Part shown: one piece after another, positions 49,171-57,160 of the stretch | Layout: every line of letters starts with the position of its first letter | Numbering within the stretch: position 1 is the stretch's first letter | Assembly (NCBI GenBank): GCA_036389335.1 | Contig: DASVQC010000003.1 | Location: 1-64,000, forward strand | Reading direction: 5' to 3' | Length of the DNA stretch: 64,000 nt | Origin: JAIVGV01 sp036389335 | GTDB taxonomy: Bacteria > Acidobacteriota > Blastocatellia > Pyrinomonadales > Pyrinomonadaceae | The notes under the pieces: generated by a model | What the model was told of the DNA's origin: nothing | Databases searched by the model: none | The model's input: only the letters and a program-made list of their open reading frames with translations | Translations under genes and position numbers: made by a program

Positions 49171-50844
49171 TTAACGGTCGCGCTTGATGCGCGTGTCGAG
49201 GGGCTCGGCGGGCGAGGACGGCGGGGCGTCCGGGTCGCCGACCGCGCCGCCCGCCACGCCGTGCGCCGCCGCCTCGTGCAGCGTGTGGCCGCCGCCGCCG
49301 GCACCGCCACCGCCGCCCGACATGACGCTGTGCCTGCGCCCGTAGAGGAAGTAGATGAAGAACCCGACCAGCAGCCAGATGATCAGCCGGTACCAGTTCT
49401 CCACCGGCAGCGAGAACATCAGGAGCAGGCAGGTCAGGATGCCGAGGATGGGGACGAGGGGGACGAACGGCGCGCGGAACGGTCGCTTCGCGTCCGGGTT
49501 CGTCCGGCGCATGACGAGCACCGCGCCGCAGACGATGACGAAGGCGAAGAGCGTGCCGATGCTCGTCATCTCGGCGAGGATGCTTAAGGGGATGAAGCCC
49601 GCCATCGCCGCGACGAACAAGCCCGTCAGGATCGTCGATTTCCAGGGCGTGCGGAACTTCGGGTGGATGTCGCCGAAGAACTTCGGCGGGACGAGCCCGT
49701 CGCGCGCCAGCGCGAGCATGACGCGCGGCTGGCTGAGCATCATGACGAGCAGCACCGAAGTGATGCCCGTCATCGCGCCCGCCGCGACGAGGTACTGCAT
49801 CCAGGTGAGCCCGGCCCTCTTGAAGGCGTCGACGACGGGGGCGTCGATGTTGATCTCCTTGTAGGGCACCATCGCCGTCAGCACCGCCGAGACGGCGATG
49901 TAGAGGACGGTGCAGATGATGAGCGAGGCGATGATGCCGACGGGCACGTCCTTCGCCGGGTTCTTCGCCTCCTCCGAGTGGACGGAGACGGAGTCGAACC
50001 CGATGTAGGCGAAGAAGATGATCGCCGCGCCGGCGAACATCCCGAGCGGCTCGCCGGTCGTCGCCGTCTGCCCGAAGAGCGTGTGGCCGAAGAAGCTCAC
50101 GCCCGTGTAGCCGTAGGGCGCGAACGGGTGCCAGTTGCTCGTGCCGTAGACGGTGAAGGCTAAGTAGCCGCCGATGCCGATGACCATCAGCACGATGACC
50201 AGCTTGATGGCGACCATGAAGGCGTTGAAGCTGGCGCTCTCCTTGATGCCCTTGACGAGGACGATGGTGAGTAGGAACGTGATCAGCACGGCGGGCAGAT
50301 CGAAGTACGACCCCGTCGGCACGAAGCCCGTGTGCGGGCAGTCGGGGCCGACGTTCATGCAGTAGTTGTACGGGGCGGAGCGGAAGATCTCCGGTATCTT
50401 GGCGGGGATCGCCGACCACCCCTCGTGGAAGATGGGGATGAACTCCTGAAAGTGCGCCGACCACCCGTGCGCGACCGTGGCGGAGCCGACGGCGTATTCG
50501 AGGATCAAGTCCCACCCGATGATCCACGCGAACAGCTCGCCCAGGGTCGCGTAGGCGTAGGTGTAGGCGGAGCCCGCGACCGGCACCATCGAGGCGAACT
50601 CGGCGTAGCAGAGCGCGGCGAAGACGCAGGCCAGCCCCGCCAGCACGAACGAGAGCATGAGGGCGGGGCCCGTGCGCTCGTGCGCGGCGACGCCCGTCAG
50701 GATGAAGATGCCCGTGCCGATGATCGCGCCGACGCCGAGCGCCGTCAGTTGGACGGGGCCGAGCACGCGGTGCAGCCGATTCTCGCCCTCCATCTCCCCG
50801 AGGAGCATGGCGAGCGGTTTAGTTCTGAACAGTGGACTAGCCAT
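49171..50844 (-). CDS. APC-family amino-acid permease (YfnA/CAT type)
   Basis: A 557-residue permease with 12-14 helices. The first helix carries GVGAIIGTGIFILTG and the sixth GFDSVSVHSEEAKNP, both typical of cationic/neutral amino-acid APC transporters. A large extracytoplasmic loop (about residues 150-190) contains two cysteines, and the C-terminal ~55 residues are Gly/Ala/Pro-rich. ATG 50844 has AGG(AGG)T upstream. It is next to a second APC permease. Confidence 0.9.
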   Translation of the reverse strand: MASPLFRTKPLAMLLGEMEGENRLHRVLGPVQLTALGVGAIIGTGIFILTGVAAHERTGPALMLSFVLAGLACVFAALCYAEFASMVPVAGSAYTYAYATLGELFAWIIGWDLILEYAVGSATVAHGWSAHFQEFIPIFHEGWSAIPAKIPEIFRSAPYNYCMNVGPDCPHTGFVPTGSYFDLPAVLITFLLTIVLVKGIKESASFNAFMVAIKLVIVLMVIGIGGYLAFTVYGTSNWHPFAPYGYTGVSFFGHTLFGQTATTGEPLGMFAGAAIIFFAYIGFDSVSVHSEEAKNPAKDVPVGIIASLIICTVLYIAVSAVLTAMVPYKEINIDAPVVDAFKRAGLTWMQYLVAAGAMTGITSVLLVMMLSQPRVMLALARDGLVPPKFFGDIHPKFRTPWKSTILTGLFVAAMAGFIPLSILAEMTSIGTLFAFVIVCGAVLVMRRTNPDAKRPFRAPFVPLVPILGILTCLLLMFSLPVENWYRLIIWLLVGFFIYFLYGRRHSVMSGGGGGAGGGGHTLHEAAAHGVAGGAVGDPDAPPSSPAEPLDTRIKRDR

Positions 50845-50981
50845 CAATGAACCTCCGCGAGTGACGGGGGGACGCAGGCAGTCTCCCCACTCGTTTGAAG
50901 TTTGCGAACGCTAAAACTGATTTGTTGCCGCCATTATTGCCGCCGGACGAGGGTTCTGGCAACGCCGACGGGCGCGCCTAC

Positions 50982-52529
50982 TCAAGCCGCGTCCTCGCGC
51001 GCCATCGCGTCCACGGACGAGCCCTCCATCGGCACGCCGACCCGCCGCCAGATGAAATAGACGGGGATGCCCGTCAGGACGATGATCAGGCCGGGCCACG
51101 TCGTCGCCGTCTGGTAGACGAAGAGCACGACGAGGATGACGCTCGCCCCGGCGACGTAGAGCGCGGGCACTACCGGGTAGCCGAAGGCTTTGTAGGGCCG
51201 CTCGACCTCCGGGCGTTTCTTCCTCAGCAGGAAGATGCCGATGATCGTCAGGATGTAGAAGATGAGCGCGGCGCTGATCACGTAGTCGAGCAGGTTGCCG
51301 TAGAGGTTGCCGTAGGTGACCGCGCCCGAGGCGTCCGTCGTCACGGTGCGCGGCAGCACGAGCGCCGCCGCCCAGATGCCCTGTATGACGAGGCCCCACG
51401 CGGGCACGCGGTTGCGGTTCAGCTCGCCCGCCGAGCGGAAGAAGAGGCCGTCGCGCGCCATCGCGTAGTAGGCGCGCGCGCCCGCGAGGATGAGCCCGTT
51501 GTTGCAGCCGAAGGTCGAGACCATGATCGCCACGGCCATCACGGTCGCGCCGAGGCCGGGGAAGATGACGTTGGCCGTCTCCGAGGCCACGCGGTCGCTC
51601 GGCGCGTTCTGGATGGCGTCGAACGGCAAGGCGACGAGGTAGGCGACGTTGGCGAGCAGGTAGAGCCCGATGACGAGGACGGTGCCGAAGGCGAGCGAGA
51701 GCGGGATGTTACGCCGCGGGTTCTTCACCTCCCCGGCGGTGAACGTGATGTTGTTCCACGCGTCGGCGGAGAAGAGCGAGTTGGTCTGCGCGACGCAGAT
51801 GCCGACGAAGAGCCCGAAGGCGGCGGCGGCGGTCAACCCCTTGCCCACGTCCTGCAGGTTGCCGCGCACGCCCCAGAAGTCGGAGAAGTTCGCCGCGCCC
51901 GCGCCGGATTTTAGGCCGACGACGATGCCGAGCACGATGAGCGCGACGAGCGCGCCCGTCTTCGCCACGGTGAAGACGTTTTGCACGAGCTTGCCGAGCT
52001 TCAGGCCACGCGTGTTCATGAACGTCAGGAGCGCGATCAGCAGCAGCCCGACGAGCTGCGCCGTCGAGAGCGAGAGCGCGTAGCCGCCGAAACGTACCGG
52101 CTCGACGATGTAGCTTTTCTCCGACACCCACGGCACGAGCACGCCCGTGTAGCGCGCGAACCCGACGGCGACCGCCGCGATGGTGCCGGTCTGGATGACG
52201 AGGAAGAGCGTCCACCCGTAGAGGAAGCCCCACATCGGCGAGAACGCCTCGCGCAGGTAGACGTACTGCCCGCCGGCCCGCGGCATCATCGCGGCCAGCT
52301 CTCCGTAAGAGAGCGCCGCCATGAGCGTCAGCAGCCCCGTGACGATCCAGACGACGAGGAGCCAGCCGGGCGAGCCGACCTGACGGGCGATGATCGACGA
52401 GACGATGAAGATGCCCGATCCGATCATCGACCCGGCGACGATCATCGTCGAGTCGAGCAGCCCGAGGCCGCGCACGAAGCCCTCGCGCCGGTCTTCCGCC
52501 TCGGCACCCGCGCCGGTTGCGTCCGCCAT
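50982..52529 (-). CDS. APC-family amino-acid permease (LAT-like)
   Basis: A 515-residue permease with 12 helices. STMIVAGSMIGSGIFIVSS is the unwound first helix that binds the substrate backbone; WNNITFTAGEVKNPRRNIP the sixth-helix region. It resembles bacterial LAT-type exchangers. AGGAG precedes ATG 52529 by about six bases. Possibly co-transcribed with the second permease, 137 bases downstream. Confidence 0.9.
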   Translation of the reverse strand: MADATGAGAEAEDRREGFVRGLGLLDSTMIVAGSMIGSGIFIVSSIIARQVGSPGWLLVVWIVTGLLTLMAALSYGELAAMMPRAGGQYVYLREAFSPMWGFLYGWTLFLVIQTGTIAAVAVGFARYTGVLVPWVSEKSYIVEPVRFGGYALSLSTAQLVGLLLIALLTFMNTRGLKLGKLVQNVFTVAKTGALVALIVLGIVVGLKSGAGAANFSDFWGVRGNLQDVGKGLTAAAAFGLFVGICVAQTNSLFSADAWNNITFTAGEVKNPRRNIPLSLAFGTVLVIGLYLLANVAYLVALPFDAIQNAPSDRVASETANVIFPGLGATVMAVAIMVSTFGCNNGLILAGARAYYAMARDGLFFRSAGELNRNRVPAWGLVIQGIWAAALVLPRTVTTDASGAVTYGNLYGNLLDYVISAALIFYILTIIGIFLLRKKRPEVERPYKAFGYPVVPALYVAGASVILVVLFVYQTATTWPGLIIVLTGIPVYFIWRRVGVPMEGSSVDAMAREDAA

Positions 52530-52868
52530 GTTTCTCCTCCGACCCCGCGCGCCGCCGAGCGCCGCATCCTTAGCGGCGGATCGCGCCCCCGGCCTGTGGG
52601 TCTGCGTTCCTTATGTTGTGCAAAACTTTCCCGTGTGGGCTTGTAAAGACAGGGAGCGCGCGCATTATACCGTTTTAACGAATCGTGTCGAGAACTAAAA
52701 TCGGCGCGCGCCGACGCGCGCGCGCCTCCGCGCCCGCCGCCCGGACACTGAAGATCAACCTGACTTTTCCGCGTGATATATTACGCCCGGCAGTATCATC
52801 AGTGGTCAGATAGTTCCCGCCTATCAAGCTTTCTTGTATCGGACGCTTCTCACGGTTAAACTTCTCCC
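52530..52868. other. 339-base divergent gap without a gene
   Basis: It separates the leftward LAT-like permease from brnT. It contains an AT-rich island around TATATT (52777-52782) that could be a -10 for the toxin-antitoxin pair, but no convincing -35. BrnA-type antitoxins usually bind just upstream of brnT; I see no clear inverted repeat to assign. Confidence 0.4.
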
Positions 52869-53162
52869 GTGAAATTTGAGTGGGATGAAGCGAAGAACAA
52901 GGAGAATATTCGCAAGCACGAGCTGGATTTCGCCGACGCTTGGGAAATCTTCGCCGCTCCCATGCTCGCGGCTCTCGATGCGAGAGAAGATTACGGGGAG
53001 GATCGCTGGATAGGCATCGGGTTTCTCAGGAATTTTATAGCCGTTGTTACCTATGCCGAAAGAGAAGAGGTGATTCGCGTCATCTCTCTACGAAAGGCAC
53101 TGAAACATGAACGCACAAGATTTGAACAAGCCCTCAGAAACGAATTGGGCGAAGGTCAGTGA
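52869..53162 (+). CDS. brnT: BrnT toxin (ribonuclease)
   Basis: A 97-residue protein of the BrnT/DUF497 family: FEWDEAKNKENIRKHELDF at the start and VISLRKALKHERTRFEQ at the end, the typical residues of this RelE-like fold. BrnT cleaves RNA and is neutralised by BrnA. The start is GTG 52869 without a good Shine-Dalgarno, which keeps toxin synthesis low. The 3' end overlaps brnA by 56 bases. Confidence 0.9.
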   Translation: MKFEWDEAKNKENIRKHELDFADAWEIFAAPMLAALDAREDYGEDRWIGIGFLRNFIAVVTYAEREEVIRVISLRKALKHERTRFEQALRNELGEGQ

Positions 53163-53382
53163 AATGGCAGACGAAGAGATCGACACGACGGACATCCCGC
53201 CGCTGGACGAGACTTTCTTTGCGAACGCCCGCTTGCGGGTGCCGGGGAAGAAGGTCTCCGTCACCTTGGACGTTGACGCGGACGTGATGGAATGGTTTAA
53301 AGCGCAGGGGGAAGATTTCCGCAGTCGCATCAATGCCGCGTTGAAGATTTACGCGGAGGCACATCAAGAGCGGCATCGCTGA
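53107..53382 (+). CDS. brnA: BrnA antitoxin
   Basis: A 91-residue antitoxin: an acidic toxin-wrapping N-terminus (DEEIDTTDIPPLDE) and a C-terminal ribbon-helix-helix (KKVSVTLDVDADVMEWFKAQG, FRSRINAALKIYAEAH) that binds DNA. An ATG at 53164 with AGTGAA before it could give a shorter form without overlap; the longer frame is listed because it is open. Toxin-first order is normal for Brn systems. Confidence 0.88.
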   Translation: MNAQDLNKPSETNWAKVSEMADEEIDTTDIPPLDETFFANARLRVPGKKVSVTLDVDADVMEWFKAQGEDFRSRINAALKIYAEAHQERHR

Positions 53383-53528
53383 TCCAGCCGCGCCGTCTCA
53401 CACCCCGTCCCGCCCGCCGCCTCGACGGCCCGTCTCCCACCATTTGATTGATTCTTCCCGCGTTGAAATGCTATATGCTCGGCGCGCGTCGGTTCGAGCG
53501 TTAGGCACGATCACGAAAGGAGAAGGAT

Positions 53529-53987
53529 GTGAAACTGACTCACGTTGTCATCTGTCTCTGGGTGCTGATCTTCCCCGCGACGGCGTCCGTGCGAGAGGGC
53601 GGCGCGCCGACCGCGTCCCTCGCTCTGCCGAATCCCGTGCTCGTCTTCATGGGCGCGGAAGAGTATGAAGCGGGCGGCAAGAAGTTGACGCGGTACAGGT
53701 ACGTCGTGGACAACCGGGACGTGTATCCGAACGAGCTGTTCGCCGCCGCGCCCGATCTGCCGCCCTGCGGGCAGAACACGAAAGCCGCGCGCACGTGGGT
53801 GGACATCTACGATCAGGGCGGCAAACGGCTCTACGGTTTTTGCGCCCTCACGAGCCGCGACGGGCTCGCCCAAATCTGGTTCGCGCTCGACAGGGACGTC
53901 ATCCCGCCGAGCTGGGTCTACATCGAGATGAACGACCGCAAGACGAGCACCAAGTACAAGTCGAATCTGGCCGAAACTACGATGTAG
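53529..53987 (+). CDS. secreted protein of unknown function
   Basis: A 152-residue protein with signal peptide (to about TASV) and a compact mature domain around NPVLVFMGAEEYEAGG, YRYVVDNRDVYP, CGQNTKAARTWVDIYD and RLYGFCAL. The pattern recurs in many bacteria as an uncharacterised family; two cysteines may pair. GTG 53529 has AAGGAGAAGG upstream. Confidence 0.75.
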   Translation: MKLTHVVICLWVLIFPATASVREGGAPTASLALPNPVLVFMGAEEYEAGGKKLTRYRYVVDNRDVYPNELFAAAPDLPPCGQNTKAARTWVDIYDQGGKRLYGFCALTSRDGLAQIWFALDRDVIPPSWVYIEMNDRKTSTKYKSNLAETTM

Positions 53988-54219
53988 GCTCGCCAACACG
54001 CATCGACGACGCGGCCCCGCGCGCCCGCCTCGCGCCGCGCATGACGGGGGCGCGAGGCGCGAGGCGCGGGCGCGCGGCTCACCCGTCATCAACCACGCGC
54101 GCGCGGCCCGTGCGCCGGCCTTCCGGATCGCGCGCCCCCGCCCCGCCCGTTTCCGGTTGCCACGCGCGACCGGAGAACTTAATCTACGACCACACCATAA
54201 CTCCGCGGGGGACGAACGG

Positions 54220-55161
54220 ATGGGCAGTCGTAAAGGTTCGGGTGAGATTCCGCGCCGACCGCTGGGGCGCACCGGCGTCGAAGTCTCCGCGCTCGCGCTC
54301 GGCGGCTACCACCTCGGCCTCGTCAAGACGAAGCGCGAGGCGATCAAGATCGTGAACGAGGCCATCGACGCGGGCGTCACGTTCATGGACAACGCCTGGG
54401 AGTATCACGAGGGCAAGAGCGAGGAGATCATGGGCGAGGCCCTCGCGGGCCGCCGCGGGGAGGTCTTCCTGATGTCGAAGGTCTGCACGCACGGGCGCGA
54501 CCGCAAGGTGGCGATGCGGCAGCTCGAACAGTCTCTGCGCCGCCTGAAGACCGATCACCTCGACCTGTGGCAGATTCACGAGGTCGTCCACGACAACGAT
54601 CCCGATCTCCACTTCGCGCGCGGCGGGGTCGTCGAAGCCTTAGAGCAGGCGAAGCGCGAGGGCAAGGTGCGCTTCGTCGGCTTCACGGGCCACAAAGACC
54701 CCTCGATCCACCTCAAGATGCTCGCGCACGACTACCCGTTCGACACCTGCCAGCTCCCCCTGAACTGCCTCGACGCCACCTTCCGCAGCTTCGAGCAGCG
54801 CGTGCTCCCCGAACTCGTCAAGCGCGGCATCGCGCCCCTCGGCATGAAGAGCCTGTGCGGCACGGGCGACCCGGCGCGCAAGCGCGTCGTCGCCGCGACC
54901 GACGCCCTGCGCTACGCGATGAGCCTGCCCGTCGCCGCGACCGTGAGCGGCATCGACTCGCTGCGCGTGCTCAAGCAGAACCTCGGCGTCGCGCGCGGTT
55001 TCGAGCCGATGGCCGAAGGCGGGATGCGGCTTCTGCGCCAGCGCGTCGCCGGGGCGGCGGCGGACGGCCACCTCGAACTCTACAAGACCTCGAAACACTT
55101 CGACGGGCCGCCCGGGCGCAAGCAGCACAAGTTCCCCCCGCCCGAAGAGCTGGCGGCCTGA
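54220..55161 (+). CDS. aldo/keto reductase
   Basis: A 313-residue NADPH-dependent oxidoreductase with (beta/alpha)8 fold. The N-terminus has RPLGRTGVEVSALALGGYH, and the catalytic set is Asp and Tyr in DNAWEYHEGKSEE, Lys in MSKV and His in WQIHEVV. GGGGGA precedes ATG 54220. It is followed by the decarboxylase after 23 bases on the same strand; a shared pathway (amine or aldehyde handling) is possible but unproven. Confidence 0.9.
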   Translation: MGSRKGSGEIPRRPLGRTGVEVSALALGGYHLGLVKTKREAIKIVNEAIDAGVTFMDNAWEYHEGKSEEIMGEALAGRRGEVFLMSKVCTHGRDRKVAMRQLEQSLRRLKTDHLDLWQIHEVVHDNDPDLHFARGGVVEALEQAKREGKVRFVGFTGHKDPSIHLKMLAHDYPFDTCQLPLNCLDATFRSFEQRVLPELVKRGIAPLGMKSLCGTGDPARKRVVAATDALRYAMSLPVAATVSGIDSLRVLKQNLGVARGFEPMAEGGMRLLRQRVAGAAADGHLELYKTSKHFDGPPGRKQHKFPPPEELAA

Positions 55162-55184
55162 AGCGCGCGACCCCGAAGACCGAG

Positions 55185-56684
55185 ATGACTGAAGACCAGC
55201 AGGACGCGCGGGGCTTCGCGCCGCCGCTCGGCGACATGAGCGCCGAGGACTTCCGCCGCTACGGGCGCGAGGTGGTCGATTGGATCGCCGACTACTTCGA
55301 GACCGTCGAGCGTCGGCCCGTGCTCGCGCAGGTCGAGCCCGACGAGCTGATCGCGAAACTCCCCGCCTCGCCGCCCGCCGCGGGCGAGTCGATGGACGCG
55401 ATCCTCGCCGACGTGGATCGGCTGATCGCGCCCGCGCTCACGCACTGGGGCCACCCCTCCTTCTTCGCCTACTTCGCCACCTCGACCTCCGCGCCCGGCA
55501 TCTTCGGCGAGATGCTCTGCGCCGCCTTCGACGCCAAAGCCCTGCTCTGGCGCACCGCGCCCGCCGCGCAGGAACTCGAAGAGGTCGCGCTCTCGTGGCT
55601 GCGCCGGATGATCGGGCTGCCCGAAACTTTCTCCGGCATCATCTACGACACCGCCTCGGTCTCCAGCCTCCACGCCATCGCCGCCGCGCGCGAGGGCCTC
55701 GGCCTGAGGATCCGCGAGGACGGCATGAGCGGTCGCGCGGACCTGCCGCAGTTGCGCGTCTACTGTTCGGAGCAGGCGCACTCGTCCATCGAGAAGGCGG
55801 TCATCACGCTCGGCCTCGGCCAGCGGTCTCTGCGCAAGATTCCGGCGGACGCGGAGTTTCGCATGGACGCCGGGGCGCTCGCGCGCGCCGTCGAAGACGA
55901 CCGGCGCGGCGGCGCGATCCCCTTCTGCGTCGTCGCCACCGTCGGCACGACCTCGACGACGAGCGTCGATCCGGTCGCGGAGATCGCCGACGTGTGCGAG
56001 CGGCACCGGCTCTGGCTCCACGTCGATGCGGCTTACGCGGGCTCGGCGGCCATCGTCCCCGAATTCCGTCACGTCCTCGCCGCCTGCGAGCGCGCCGACA
56101 CCCTGACGATGAACCCGCACAAGTGGCTGCTCACGCCCTTCGATCTCTCCGTGCTCTACTGCCGCCGGATGGACTTGCTGCACCGCGCCTTCTCGCTCGT
56201 CCCCGAATACCTCCGCACGCTCGAAACCGGCTGGCAGCAGGCGCGCAACCACTCCGAGTACGGCATCCAGCTCGGTCGCCGCTTCCGCGCCCTCAAGCTC
56301 TGGATGATCATCCGCTACTTCGGCTCGGACGGCTTGGCCGCGCGCATCCGCGAGCACTGCCGCCTCGCGCGCCTCTTCGCCTCGCTCGTCGAAGAATCCC
56401 GGGATTGGGAACTGCTCGCGCCCGTGCCCTTGAGCGTCGTCTGCTTCCGCGCCGCGCCGGCGCTCGACGGCGAGGCCGCCGAAGCGCGCGAAGCGCGCCT
56501 CGACGCGCTCAACGAGCGGATCATCAACGCGGTCAACGCCTCCGGCGCGGCGTTCCTCACGCACACGAAACTGGACGGCCGCTTCACCATCCGCCTCGCC
56601 GTCGGCAACATCCGCACGACCGAGCGCCACGTCCGCGAGGTCTGGGAACTTTTGCAAAGCCACCGCGCGCGCCTCACGAACTGA
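55185..56684 (+). CDS. group II PLP-dependent amino-acid decarboxylase
   Basis: A 499-residue enzyme of the aromatic-L-amino-acid/tyrosine decarboxylase group. It has HWGHPSFFAYFATSTS near the active site, VVATVGTTSTTS, HVDAAYAGSA with the PLP-pairing Asp and MNPHKWLLTPFD with the Schiff-base Lys. Substrate (Tyr, Phe, Trp or DOPA) cannot be told from sequence by eye. Downstream lies the broken GxxExxY gene. Confidence 0.9.
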   Translation: MTEDQQDARGFAPPLGDMSAEDFRRYGREVVDWIADYFETVERRPVLAQVEPDELIAKLPASPPAAGESMDAILADVDRLIAPALTHWGHPSFFAYFATSTSAPGIFGEMLCAAFDAKALLWRTAPAAQELEEVALSWLRRMIGLPETFSGIIYDTASVSSLHAIAAAREGLGLRIREDGMSGRADLPQLRVYCSEQAHSSIEKAVITLGLGQRSLRKIPADAEFRMDAGALARAVEDDRRGGAIPFCVVATVGTTSTTSVDPVAEIADVCERHRLWLHVDAAYAGSAAIVPEFRHVLAACERADTLTMNPHKWLLTPFDLSVLYCRRMDLLHRAFSLVPEYLRTLETGWQQARNHSEYGIQLGRRFRALKLWMIIRYFGSDGLAARIREHCRLARLFASLVEESRDWELLAPVPLSVVCFRAAPALDGEAAEAREARLDALNERIINAVNASGAAFLTHTKLDGRFTIRLAVGNIRTTERHVREVWELLQSHRARLTN

Positions 56685-56707
56685 TCGACCCTTCGCGCGC
56701 CTTCCGG

Positions 56708-57155
56708 CTTTGCGGCTTTGCGCCTTTGCGTGAGAACCTCACCGTGAACGAAAATGAGATCGCCGGAGAGATCGTCAACGCCGCGTTCAGAGTTCACACC
56801 CGACTCGGACCCGGACTGCTCGAATCGGTTTATGAAACAGTGCTCGCCTACGAACTGACGAGCCGGGGCTGAGGGTCGTGTCCGTCAACAGCCCATCCGG
56901 TCATTTACGACGAGATTAAAATGGATGACGGGTTCCGGGCAGACCTGTTGGTGGAGAGCCGGGTCATCGTCGAGTTGAAGTCGCTGGAAGTCATCGCGCC
57001 CGTTCACAAGAAACAGTTGCTGGCGTATCTCCGTCTCTCTGATCGGCGGCTGGGGCTGTTGATCAACTTCGGCTCGGAGTTGATCAAGGATGGGATTACG
57101 AGAGTCGTTAATAATTTGGTGGAATAGCCTCACGCAAAGGCGCAAAGGCGCGAAG
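56708..57155. repeat. inverted word-repeats enclosing a GxxExxY gene
   Basis: The left arm (56708-56734) contains CTTTGCGGCTTTGCGCC and ends TTTGCGTGAG; the right arm (57129-57155) is CTCACGCAAAGGCGCAAAGG and on to CGCGAAG. The arms match as reverse complements at most positions over 27 bases and enclose the entire GxxExxY reading frame, giving the outline of a mobile unit of about 450 bp. The right arm also provides the region just before the S9 peptidase start. Confidence 0.75.
56744..57127 (+). pseudogene. GxxExxY protein gene, interrupted
   Basis: The GTG at 56744 opens a frame that reads NENEIAGEIVNAAFRVH, LGPGLLESVYE and AYELTSRG, matching the N-terminal half of GxxExxY (PDDEXK-like nuclease) proteins. 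It meets TGA at 56870. In the same frame from about 56909 the C-terminal half follows (VIYDEIKMDDGFRADLL, VIVELKSLEVIAPVHKKQ, LLINFGSELIKDGITR). In between, the expected GLRVVRQQPIPV can be found only by shifting frames: a base seems lost near 56868, two gained near 56882 and one lost near 56900. The catalytic VELKS is present. Net frame is kept, so either local decay or sequence error is possible. Confidence 0.85.
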
Positions 57156-57160
57156 TTTTT

